A stretch of DNA of 64,000 nucleotides from CALZJC01 sp963781065. GTDB taxonomy: Bacteria; Acidobacteriota; Thermoanaerobaculia; Multivoradales; JAHEKO01. Positions 8,150-15,378 of this stretch are shown here, in pieces; the first letter of the stretch is position 1; each line of letters opens with the position of its first letter. The position numbers and the translations under genes are program-made. The stretch is taken from the NCBI GenBank assembly GCA_963781065.1, contig CAWAET010000020.1, positions 79,133 through 143,132 of the forward strand, in the 5' to 3' direction. The notes under the pieces were generated by a model. It did not search any database. It had not been told where the DNA came from and saw only the letters and a list, made by a program, of their open reading frames with translations.

Positions 8150-9178
8150 ATGAGCGAATCCGGAGACGGCGGCAACGCCATCTTGAACGTCGGAGTGGAT
8201 CTGGGGACCTCCCGCAGCTCGGTCTCCGGCTCGAACGGCGAGCGGCACGTCATCCGCAGTTATGTCGGCTGGCCGCTCGACATGGTGGCGCGCAAGGTGC
8301 TCAAGCGTGACGTGCTGATCGGCGAAGAGGCGCTCGAGAACCGGATCATGCTGGACCTGCATCGGCCGCTCGAGCGCGGGCTGATCAAGGAGGGCTCGGA
8401 GAAGGACGCCGAGGCGGTGCGCGAGCTGCTGCGCCACCTGATCTCGCTCGCCAACCCCGACGGCGCCCGGGTGCGGGCGGTGGTGGGCGTGCCCGCCGAG
8501 GCGCTGCGGACCAACCGCCAGCAGCTCCGCGCCGCGATGAGCGGCCTGGTCGACCAGCTGATGATCATCTCCGAGCCCTTTGCCGTCGCCTACGGCCTCG
8601 AGGCGTTGCTGCACGCGCTGGTGATCGACATCGGCGCCGGCACCACCGACTTCTGCGTCATGAACGGCCGCTACCCGACCGAGGACGACCAGCGCACCCT
8701 GACCCAGGCGGGCGACTCGGTCGACGAGCAACTCGAGCTGCTGATCGCGGCGCGCTACCCCGAGGCCAACTTCTCGGGCCACATGATCCGCGAGTGGAAG
8801 GAGGAGCACAGCTTCGTCGGCAGCCCGAAGGGGCCGGTGGTGGTCGAGGCGCCGGTCAAGGGGGTGCCGACCGAGCTCGACATCACCGACGAGATGCGGC
8901 AGGCGTGCGAGAGCCTGCTGCCGCCAGTGACCGAGACCCTGCTCGACCTGGTCTCCCGCGTCCAGCCCGAGTACCAGGCGAAGGTGCGCCAGAACGTCAT
9001 CCTGTCGGGCGGCAGCGGCCTGATCCGGGGGCTGGGGGCGGCGCTGCAGAAGGCCCTGGGGGAGATCGGCGGCGGGCAGGTGCGGGTGGTCAAGGACCCG
9101 ATCTACGTCGGCTCGGACGGCGGCCTGGCGCTGGCGACGGATGCGCCGGCCTCGGACTGGGAGAAGCTGTCGGCCTGA
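8150..9178 (+). CDS. MamK-like actin homologue (filament-forming ATPase)
   Basis: A 342-aa actin-fold ATPase. The phosphate-1 loop is VGVDLGTSRSSV, the phosphate-2 loop VIDIGAGTTDFC and the adenosine motif LSGGSGLIRGLG. The arrangement and many segments match MamK of magnetotactic bacteria as I remember it: an early SYVGWPLD, VVGVPAEA, ISEPFAVAYGL, TLTQAGDSVDEQLE, KEEHSFVG, VQPEYQAKVRQN and VKDPIYVG. MamK filaments position magnetosomes, and related proteins occur in bacteria without them. No other mam gene is present in the window. AAAGGAG precedes the ATG, which lies one base after the amidase stop. A role in positioning wall enzymes is an inference from that coupling. Confidence 0.8.
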   Translation: MSESGDGGNAILNVGVDLGTSRSSVSGSNGERHVIRSYVGWPLDMVARKVLKRDVLIGEEALENRIMLDLHRPLERGLIKEGSEKDAEAVRELLRHLISLANPDGARVRAVVGVPAEALRTNRQQLRAAMSGLVDQLMIISEPFAVAYGLEALLHALVIDIGAGTTDFCVMNGRYPTEDDQRTLTQAGDSVDEQLELLIAARYPEANFSGHMIREWKEEHSFVGSPKGPVVVEAPVKGVPTELDITDEMRQACESLLPPVTETLLDLVSRVQPEYQAKVRQNVILSGGSGLIRGLGAALQKALGEIGGGQVRVVKDPIYVGSDGGLALATDAPASDWEKLSA

Positions 9179-9205
9179 CCGGAGGCCGGGCTTGCGACTG
9201 TTGGC

Positions 9206-9460
9206 GCGGTAGGGCCGGGCTTCGCCTGCGTGTTCGCCCCCCCTCCGCTTCGCTATTGCATGTTTATGCTTCGCTCCGGGGGGGCGCCCACTCCGGCTGC
9301 GCCCTCCGGTTTGCGGACGCGGGCCGGGCTTCGCTTCCGAGGCGCCCCTGGTAGCGCGGTAGGGCCGGGCTTCGCCTGCGTGTTCGCCCCCCCTGCGCTT
9401 CGCTATTGCATGTTTATGCTTCGCTCCGGGGGGGCGCCCACTCCGGCTACGCCCTGCGGT
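9206..9460. repeat. tandem 105-bp repeat, two copies, with internal hairpins
   Basis: Copy 1 (9206-9310) and copy 2 (9356-9460) are offset by exactly 150 bp and differ at only a few positions. Each contains CGCCCCCCC and GGGGGGGCG as inverted arms around a 34-nt loop, and the loop holds a smaller hairpin, GCAT-GTTT-ATGC. The 45 bp between copies shares the motif GGGCCGGGCTTCGC. No reading frame across it looks like protein. Such structured intergenic repeats resemble REP/BIME-type elements. Confidence 0.7.
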
Positions 9461-9540
9461 CGTGGCCGCCGGCGGGGCGGTGACTCTGGCGGCTTCGTCT
9501 ATGATCCGGGAGCGATTCGAATCCGGAGAGAGGAGCGACG

Positions 9541-9837
9541 GTGAGCGATTACGAGAAGGACTTCGCGGCGGTGGGAGCGATAACCCCCGAGCACGAAACG
9601 CTGGCGGCGTTCGCGGGCACCTTCAGGGCCGAGGTCAGTATGTGGATGGGGCCCGAGGAGCCGATGGTCTCCACCGGCACGATGGTCAACGAGCTCGATC
9701 TCGGCGGCCGCTTTCTCGAGCAGACCTACACCGGCGACCCCAACGACGGGCCGTTCCCGGCCTTCGAGGGCCGCGGCTACTTCGACACCGGCCAGGGCGA
9801 GGCCAAGTCGATGGAGATCCGCTACAGCCGCGCCTGA
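9541..9837 (+). CDS. short DUF1579-like protein, probably truncated
   Basis: A 98-aa protein starting at a GTG preceded by GAGAGGAGCG. It resembles the N-terminal half of DUF1579 proteins: EHETLAAFAGTFRAEVSMW, STGTMVNELDLGGRFL and EGRGYFDTGQG. Full DUF1579 proteins are about 150-180 aa and continue through several more beta strands. Here the frame ends in KSMEIRYSRA, 17 bp before the ligase start. It may be a remnant cut by an old rearrangement or a genuinely short member. The function of the family is unknown. Confidence 0.5.
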   Translation: MSDYEKDFAAVGAITPEHETLAAFAGTFRAEVSMWMGPEEPMVSTGTMVNELDLGGRFLEQTYTGDPNDGPFPAFEGRGYFDTGQGEAKSMEIRYSRA

Positions 9838-9854
9838 GGGCGGATCCCCCGGTG

Positions 9855-11885
9855 ATGGGCCGCGAAGAGGCGCAGGAGAGGATCGCCGCGCTGCGCGCCG
9901 AGCTGCGGCGGCACGAGCACCTCTACTACGTGCTCGACCGGCCGGAGATCTCCGACGAGGCCTACGACGGGCTGTTTCGCGAGCTCCAGGCGCTCGAGGG
10001 GGAGTTTCCGGAGCTGGTCTCCGCCGACTCGCCCACCCAGCGGGTCGGCGGCGCGCCGCTCTCCTCGCTGCCCACCGTCGAGCACGAGGCGCCGATGCTG
10101 AGTCTCGACTCGTCGGCCGACCTCGAGGCGGTGCGCCGGTTCGACGAGCGGCTGCGCAAGCTGCTCGGCGACGATCTCGCCTACACCCTGGAGCCCAAGC
10201 TCGACGGCGCCTCGATCGAGCTGGTCTACGAGCAGGGCCGGCTGGTTCGGGCCGCGACCCGCGGCGACGGCCGGGTGGGGGAGGAGATCACCGCCAACGC
10301 CCGCACCATCCCGGCGGTGCCGCTGCGGCTGCGCGATGACGAGCGTCCCGTGCCGGCGCACCTGGCCCTGCGGGGCGAGGTGATCATGCGGCTCGGCGAG
10401 TTCGAGCGCCTCAACGAGCGCCTGCTCGAGCAGGGCCGCGAGCCGTTCGCCAACCCGCGCAACGCCGCCGCCGGCGCGCTGCGCCAGCTCGACCCGCGGC
10501 TGACCGCCGAGCGGCCGCTGGACATCTTCGTCTACGACATCCTGGCCGCCGGCGACGACGTCGCCCACGGCTCGCAGTGGCAGGTCCTCGAGTCGCTGGC
10601 CGCCTGGGGCCTCAAGGTCAACCCGCTCAACCGGCGGGCGCGCGCGGTGGCGGAGATCGAGGCGGCCCATCGCCGGCTGGTCGACGCCCGCGACGAGATC
10701 GACTACGAGATGGACGGCCTGGTGATCAAGCTCGACGAGCTGGCGGCGCGCGACGAGTTGGGCTCGACCTCGCACCACCCGCGCTGGGCCTTCGCCTTCA
10801 AGTTCCCGCCGCGGCGCGAGGAGACCGTAATCCTCTCGATCGTTCCCAGCGTCGGCCGGACCGGGGTGGTGACCCCGGTGGCGCTGATGCGGCCGGTCGA
10901 GATCGGCGGCGTCACGGTCAGCCGGGCGACGCTCCACAACCGCGAGGAGGTGGCCCGCAAGGACGTGCGCGAGGGCGACAAGGTGCGCCTCGAGCGGGCC
11001 GGCGACGTCATCCCGCGGGTCGTCGAGCGGCTGCCCTGGCCGGGCAAGAAGCGCCAGCCGCCGTTCCGCATGCCCGACGACTGCCCCTCCTGCGGAACGC
11101 CGCTCATCGAGCGCGGCCCGTTCACCGTCTGCCCCAACAGCTTCGACTGCCCGGCACAGCTCAAAGGCCGGATCCTGCTGCTCGGCTGGCGCGGGGCGCT
11201 GGACATCGAGGGCCTGGGGGAGGAGACCGCCCGGCTGTTGGTGGAGAAGGGGCTGGTCAAGCACCTGCCGGATCTGTTCGACCTCCGGGCCGAGCAGCTG
11301 CTCGAGCTCGAGGGCTTCGCCGAGAAGTCGGCCAACGCCCTGGTCGACGGCATCGAGCGCGCCTCGCACTGTGACCTGGACCGGTTCCTGTTCGGCCTCG
11401 GCATCCCCGAGGTCGGCGCCGCCACCGCCCGCGAGCTGGCGCGCCACTTCGGCGCCTTCGACGCGGTGCGCCGGGCCGACGAGGAACAGCTCCAGGAGGT
11501 CCCCGGTGTCGGCCCGCGGATGGCCGAGCAGATCGTCGCCTTCTTCCGCGAGCCGCACAACGCCGAGATCCTCGATCAGCTGCTCGACGGCCGCATCCAT
11601 GTGCGCGAGGTGGAGCTGGCGGCGGCGGCCGAGGCGGGGCCGTTGGACGGGCTGCGCATCGTCCTGACCGGCGGCCTCGAGCGGCTCACCCGGCCGCAGG
11701 CCCAGGAGCTGCTCGAGGCGGCCGGCGCCCAGGTCACCTCGGCGGTCTCGCGCAAGACCGACCACGTGGTCGCCGGCACCGACCCGGGATCCAAGCTGGC
11801 CAAGGCCGAGGCGCTGGGGGTCAACGTCCTCGACGAGCAGGGCCTGCTCGACCTGCTCGCCGAGCACGGCGTCGCGGCGCCCTGA
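9855..11885 (+). CDS. ligA: NAD-dependent DNA ligase LigA
   Basis: A 676-aa ligase with the full domain order of the bacterial enzyme. The N-terminal Ia domain includes HEHLYYVLDRPEISDEAYD. The adenylation domain carries the nucleophile lysine in EPKLDGASIELVYE. An OB fold follows, then a four-Cys zinc finger (CPSCGTPLIERGPFTVCPNSFDC spans about 11085-11150), helix-hairpin-helix repeats and a C-terminal BRCT domain (GLRIVLTGGLERLTRP to LLDLL). It seals nicks in replication and repair using NAD+. The ATG at 9855 is preferred because the family begins near it; an upstream GTG at 9852 is adjacent. DNA polymerase X follows, which suggests a repair neighbourhood. Confidence 0.96.
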   Translation: MGREEAQERIAALRAELRRHEHLYYVLDRPEISDEAYDGLFRELQALEGEFPELVSADSPTQRVGGAPLSSLPTVEHEAPMLSLDSSADLEAVRRFDERLRKLLGDDLAYTLEPKLDGASIELVYEQGRLVRAATRGDGRVGEEITANARTIPAVPLRLRDDERPVPAHLALRGEVIMRLGEFERLNERLLEQGREPFANPRNAAAGALRQLDPRLTAERPLDIFVYDILAAGDDVAHGSQWQVLESLAAWGLKVNPLNRRARAVAEIEAAHRRLVDARDEIDYEMDGLVIKLDELAARDELGSTSHHPRWAFAFKFPPRREETVILSIVPSVGRTGVVTPVALMRPVEIGGVTVSRATLHNREEVARKDVREGDKVRLERAGDVIPRVVERLPWPGKKRQPPFRMPDDCPSCGTPLIERGPFTVCPNSFDCPAQLKGRILLLGWRGALDIEGLGEETARLLVEKGLVKHLPDLFDLRAEQLLELEGFAEKSANALVDGIERASHCDLDRFLFGLGIPEVGAATARELARHFGAFDAVRRADEEQLQEVPGVGPRMAEQIVAFFREPHNAEILDQLLDGRIHVREVELAAAAEAGPLDGLRIVLTGGLERLTRPQAQELLEAAGAQVTSAVSRKTDHVVAGTDPGSKLAKAEALGVNVLDEQGLLDLLAEHGVAAP

Positions 11886-11998
11886 GTCGCCGCTACCGGT
11901 AGACCGCGCGCCGCGGTAGGAGCCCGTTTGCGGGATTCCGAGCCGGGCGGGCACTACGTGAGGAGGTCGCACCCGCCCGCATCGGGCAGAATGGCCTC

Positions 11999-13825
11999 GT
12001 GGACAACCCCGCGATCGCCACCGCCCTCGACCAGGTCGCCGATCTGCTCGAGATCCAGGGCGCCAACCCGTTCCGGGTGCGGGCCTACCGCAACGCCGCC
12101 CGGACGGTGACGATGCACGCGGTGCCGATGCGCCAGCTGCTCGAGGAGGGCGCGGACCTCACCGAGCTGCCGGGGATCGGCAAGGAGATGGCCGGCCACA
12201 TCGCCGAGCTGGTCACGACCGGCGACCTGTCGGTGCTCGACGCGCTCGACGGCGAGGTGCCGCGCAGCCTGGTCGAGATCGTCGCGCTCTCAGGCGTCGG
12301 ACCCAAGAAGGCGGCCCGTTTCTGGCAGGAGCTCGGGGTCGAGACCGTCGAGCAGCTGGCGGAGGCGGCGAAGGCCGGCCGGGTGGCGGCGCTCGACGGC
12401 TTTGGCGAGGCGAGCCAGGCGAAGATCCTGCGCGCCATCGAGCGGCGGCGCCCGGCCGGGACCGGACGGCTGCCGCTGGCCCACGCCGAGCGGCGGATCG
12501 CGCCGCTGCTCGACCATCTGGCCGCGGCGAAGCAGGTCCAGCGCCTCGAGGTCGCCGGCAGCTACCGCCGCCGGCTGGAGACGGTGGGCGACATCGATCT
12601 GCTGGCGGTCGCCCGCCAGGCCGAGCCCGTGATGGAGCGGTTCACCACCTTTCCCGGCGCTCAGCGGGTGGTCATGGCGGGCCCGACGCGGGGCCGCATC
12701 GCCCTCGCGGGGGGTTCCCCCGGCGGGATCCTCGAGGTCGACCTCCGGATCGTGCCGCGCAAGAGCCATGGCGCGGCGATGGTCTACTTCACCGGCTCGA
12801 AGGAGCACAACATCAAGCTGCGCCAGCGGGCGATCGAGCGCGGCCTGCGGCTGTCGGAGTACGGGCTCTTCCGCGAAGACGAGGGCAAGCGCCGAAAGCG
12901 CGCCGGTCACGAGGGGGAGGCCGCGGACGGCGGGCCGGCGGAAGGACCGGTCGCTGACCGCGACCCCTGGGCCGGCGAGCTGGTGGCCGGCCGCGAGGAG
13001 AAGCAGGTCTACCGGGCGCTCGGCCTGCCCTGGATCCCGCCCGAGCTGCGCGAGGACCGGGGCGAGATCGCCGCCGCCGAGGCCGGCGAGCTGCCCGAGC
13101 TGATCGAGGCCGGCGACGTCCGCGGCGACCTGCAGATGCACTCCGACTGGTCGGACGGCAAGAACACCATCGCCGAGATGGTGGTCGAGTGCGTCCGGCG
13201 CGGCTACGACTACCTGGCGTTGACCGACCACAGCCCGGCCCTGGCGATGACCGGCGGCCTCGACGCGCGCAAGATCCGCCGCCAGTGGCGGGAGATCGCG
13301 ACGGTCCAGGAGCACGTCCCGCTGCGCATCCTGCGCGCCCAGGAGGTCGACATCCTGGCCGACGGCGCCCTCGACCAGACGGAGGAGATCCTCGAGGAGC
13401 TCGATTTGGTGGTGGCGGCGATCCACTCGCGGCTGCAGCTGTCCTCATCAGAGCAGACCAGGCGGATCCTGCGGGCGCTCGAGCACCCGGCGGTCAACGT
13501 CCTGGCCCACCCCACCGCGCGGCTGATCGGCAAGCGGCGGCCGATCTCGTTCGACCTCGACGAGGTGCTCCACTGCGCGCGCGAGAACCGGGTGGCGATG
13601 GAGCTCAACTGCCTGCCGCACCGTCTCGACCTCAAGGACTCGCACCTGATCCGGGCTCGGGAGCTGGGGGTCAAGGTGGTGATCTCGACCGACGCGCACT
13701 CGGTCGAGGATCTGGAGATGATGCGGTTCGGGGTGGACCAGGCGCGGCGGGCCTGGCTGGGGGCGGGCGACGTGTTGAATACGCTGGCCGTGGAGGAGTT
13801 GCTGGCTTGGTTCGCTCGGAGCTAG
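11999..13825 (+). CDS. polX: family X DNA polymerase with PHP domain (PolX)
   Basis: A 608-aa repair polymerase, starting at a GTG (11999). The N-terminal 8-kDa/HhH region (about 1-110) is followed by the nucleotidyltransferase core with GSYRRR and ETVGDIDLL, which carries the paired metal-binding Asps. The C-terminal PHP domain has GDLQMHSDWSDG, ALTDHS, AIHSRLQ, LAHPTARL and VISTDAHS, which supply the His/Asp metal cluster of the 3'-5' exonuclease. It fills short gaps in base-excision repair. A polar insert of about 35 residues (EDEGKRRKRAGHEGEAADGG and after) sits between the polymerase and PHP parts. It lies 113 bp after ligA, consistent with joint expression. Confidence 0.93.
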   Translation: MDNPAIATALDQVADLLEIQGANPFRVRAYRNAARTVTMHAVPMRQLLEEGADLTELPGIGKEMAGHIAELVTTGDLSVLDALDGEVPRSLVEIVALSGVGPKKAARFWQELGVETVEQLAEAAKAGRVAALDGFGEASQAKILRAIERRRPAGTGRLPLAHAERRIAPLLDHLAAAKQVQRLEVAGSYRRRLETVGDIDLLAVARQAEPVMERFTTFPGAQRVVMAGPTRGRIALAGGSPGGILEVDLRIVPRKSHGAAMVYFTGSKEHNIKLRQRAIERGLRLSEYGLFREDEGKRRKRAGHEGEAADGGPAEGPVADRDPWAGELVAGREEKQVYRALGLPWIPPELREDRGEIAAAEAGELPELIEAGDVRGDLQMHSDWSDGKNTIAEMVVECVRRGYDYLALTDHSPALAMTGGLDARKIRRQWREIATVQEHVPLRILRAQEVDILADGALDQTEEILEELDLVVAAIHSRLQLSSSEQTRRILRALEHPAVNVLAHPTARLIGKRRPISFDLDEVLHCARENRVAMELNCLPHRLDLKDSHLIRARELGVKVVISTDAHSVEDLEMMRFGVDQARRAWLGAGDVLNTLAVEELLAWFARS

Positions 13826-14079
13826 GAAGACGGCGCGCGTGGGGGCCGCTCCAAGCCGCTGGGCTGATCCCTACGTGGCGATGGCTCGGCTCTTCTTGGC
13901 TGGGGCTCGGGGTCACGGCCGCAGCCTCGGAGGCTGATCCGCTGTGCCCGCACGCGGCGGCGCCTGCGCTTTAGTCGCCACTCCGGGACATCCCAGCGGC
14001 TTTCCGCTCCGTCCGTGCCGGCCCTGAGTTGCCGCTGGTTCCAGCCTCTGCCAGGCCTAATAGAATCGCCCTGCAAGCC

Positions 14080-14778
14080 ATGCCCGCCCCGATCCCCCAG
14101 GAAGGCGTCATCAAGTTCCGCGCCGAGCACCAGAGCGGGCGGCTCGAGGAGCGGCGCTATGGCGAGCTGGTGTGCAAGCTCATCGCCTGGCGCGAGATCC
14201 TCGGGCTGACCGGGCTGGTGGGGCAGGACCCGGCCCGCTACGAGGGCTACGGCTTTGGCAACGTCTCGGCGCGGGTGGGGCCGCCCGGGGCGGCTCGCGG
14301 CCGCCGCTCCTTCCTCATCACCGGCACCCAGACCGCCGGCGACCGCTGTTTCGGCCTCGACCGGTTCGCCCTGATCGAGCGCTACGACTACCACCGGAAC
14401 CGGGTCGTGAGCCGCGGCGCGGTCGAGCCCTCGTCCGAGACCATGACCCACGCGGCGCTCTACGACACCAGCCCGGCGATCCGCTGCGTGCTGCACGCCC
14501 ACAGCCCGGTGGTCTGGCGCCGGGCGCGCGAGCTGCGGATCCCCACCACCGACGCCAACATCCCCTACGGCACGCCCGAGATGGCGGTCGCCGTGCAGCG
14601 GCTGTGCGACGCGACCGCGCTGCCCGAGATCCGCATCCTCGCCATGGGCGGGCACGAGGACGGCATCGTGGTCTTCGGCCGCACCCCGGAAGAGGCCGGC
14701 GAGGTGCTGCTCAAGTGGCTGGCGCGGGCCTACGAGGCCCAGTGCGCCGCCGACGGGCTCGGTCTCTGCCGGTCCTAG
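14080..14778 (+). CDS. class II aldolase/adducin-family protein
   Basis: A 232-aa protein with features of the class II aldolase/adducin fold: YGFGNVSARVG near the N-terminus, FLITGTQTAGDR (phosphate or substrate loop) and LHAHSPVVW, which gives two of the zinc His ligands. Members cleave sugar phosphates such as fuculose-1-phosphate or act in methionine salvage. The substrate cannot be told here, since the region before HAH (SSETMTHAALYDTSP) is not diagnostic. The ATG at 14080 is used rather than the frame opening at 14029. The stop TAG (14776-14778) is contributed by the CTAG end of the palindromic element. Confidence 0.75.
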   Translation: MPAPIPQEGVIKFRAEHQSGRLEERRYGELVCKLIAWREILGLTGLVGQDPARYEGYGFGNVSARVGPPGAARGRRSFLITGTQTAGDRCFGLDRFALIERYDYHRNRVVSRGAVEPSSETMTHAALYDTSPAIRCVLHAHSPVVWRRARELRIPTTDANIPYGTPEMAVAVQRLCDATALPEIRILAMGGHEDGIVVFGRTPEEAGEVLLKWLARAYEAQCAADGLGLCRS

Positions 14779-14958
14779 CCCGACCTTCTCACCAGCTCTC
14801 GACTGCGCCGACGTAGTAGCAAGAATCTGCGAGACTTCCCTCGGTCGGTCATCCTCGACGTACTTCAAGTACGCCTGTGGTGCCCTCGGTCGGTAAGTCC
14901 CACATCTTCAGGCACCTACGCCGGCTCGCTGCGAGAGCCGGTGAGAAGGTCGGGCTAG
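14775..14958. repeat. CTAG palindromic element, full copy A
   Basis: A 184-bp near-palindrome bounded by CTAG on both sides. Its outer arms (CTAGCCCGACCTTCTCACC and, in reverse, GGTGAGAAGGTCGGGCTAG) pair perfectly for 19 bp and continue with few mismatches for over 40 bp. The centre holds CGTACTT-C-AAGTACG and two CTCGGTCGG direct repeats. The left CTAG holds the stop of the aldolase gene. The right CTAG holds the stop (minus strand) of the small membrane protein gene. Copy B at 60971 has the same plan with matching changes in both arms, which points to a selected hairpin. As placed between convergent genes it could also act as a bidirectional terminator. Confidence 0.85.
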
Positions 14959-15272
14959 TCCTGGGCCGTCTGGAAGAGCACTTTCAGCGCCACCACGACC
15001 ACCGCGGCGCCGATGAAGGCGACGACGTTGTTCAGGATGGCCGAGAGGTAGCCGCCCACGTAGGGCAGCAGGCTCCAGGCTGTCGCCGCAACGATGAGGC
15101 CGATGGCCGCCAGCAGGAACTTCTGTGACTCCCGATCGGTGATGTTGAGGAATCCGACGACCAGTCCCAGAAGAACCAGCAGCCAGGAGAACCACGTCTG
15201 GCCAAAGCCGATCCCTCCGACGATGGCGACGACGAGGCCCACCGTGAAAGCCCATTTGCCGAGTTGCGCCAT
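14955..15272 (-). CDS. small integral membrane protein of unknown function
   Basis: A 105-aa hydrophobic protein with about four membrane segments: WAFTVGLVVAIVGGIGF, WFSWLLVLLGLVVGFL, KFLLAAIGLIVAATAWSLL and ILNNVVAFIGAAVVVVALKVL. A conserved-looking loop, NITDRESQKF, lies between the second and third. GGGGAGAT is well placed before the ATG at 15272. I do not recognise a characterised family. Its stop codon is provided by the right end of the palindromic element. Confidence 0.7.
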   Translation of the reverse strand: MAQLGKWAFTVGLVVAIVGGIGFGQTWFSWLLVLLGLVVGFLNITDRESQKFLLAAIGLIVAATAWSLLPYVGGYLSAILNNVVAFIGAAVVVVALKVLFQTAQD

Positions 15273-15378
15273 TTGATCTCCCCTCAGAAAGCCTCGTTCA
15301 GGCGATGTGTGCTCCGATACCTGGAGCGTAGCAGCCGATAGCGGTCGAGCTACGTCGCGACCGTCGGTGCCCGATCCA

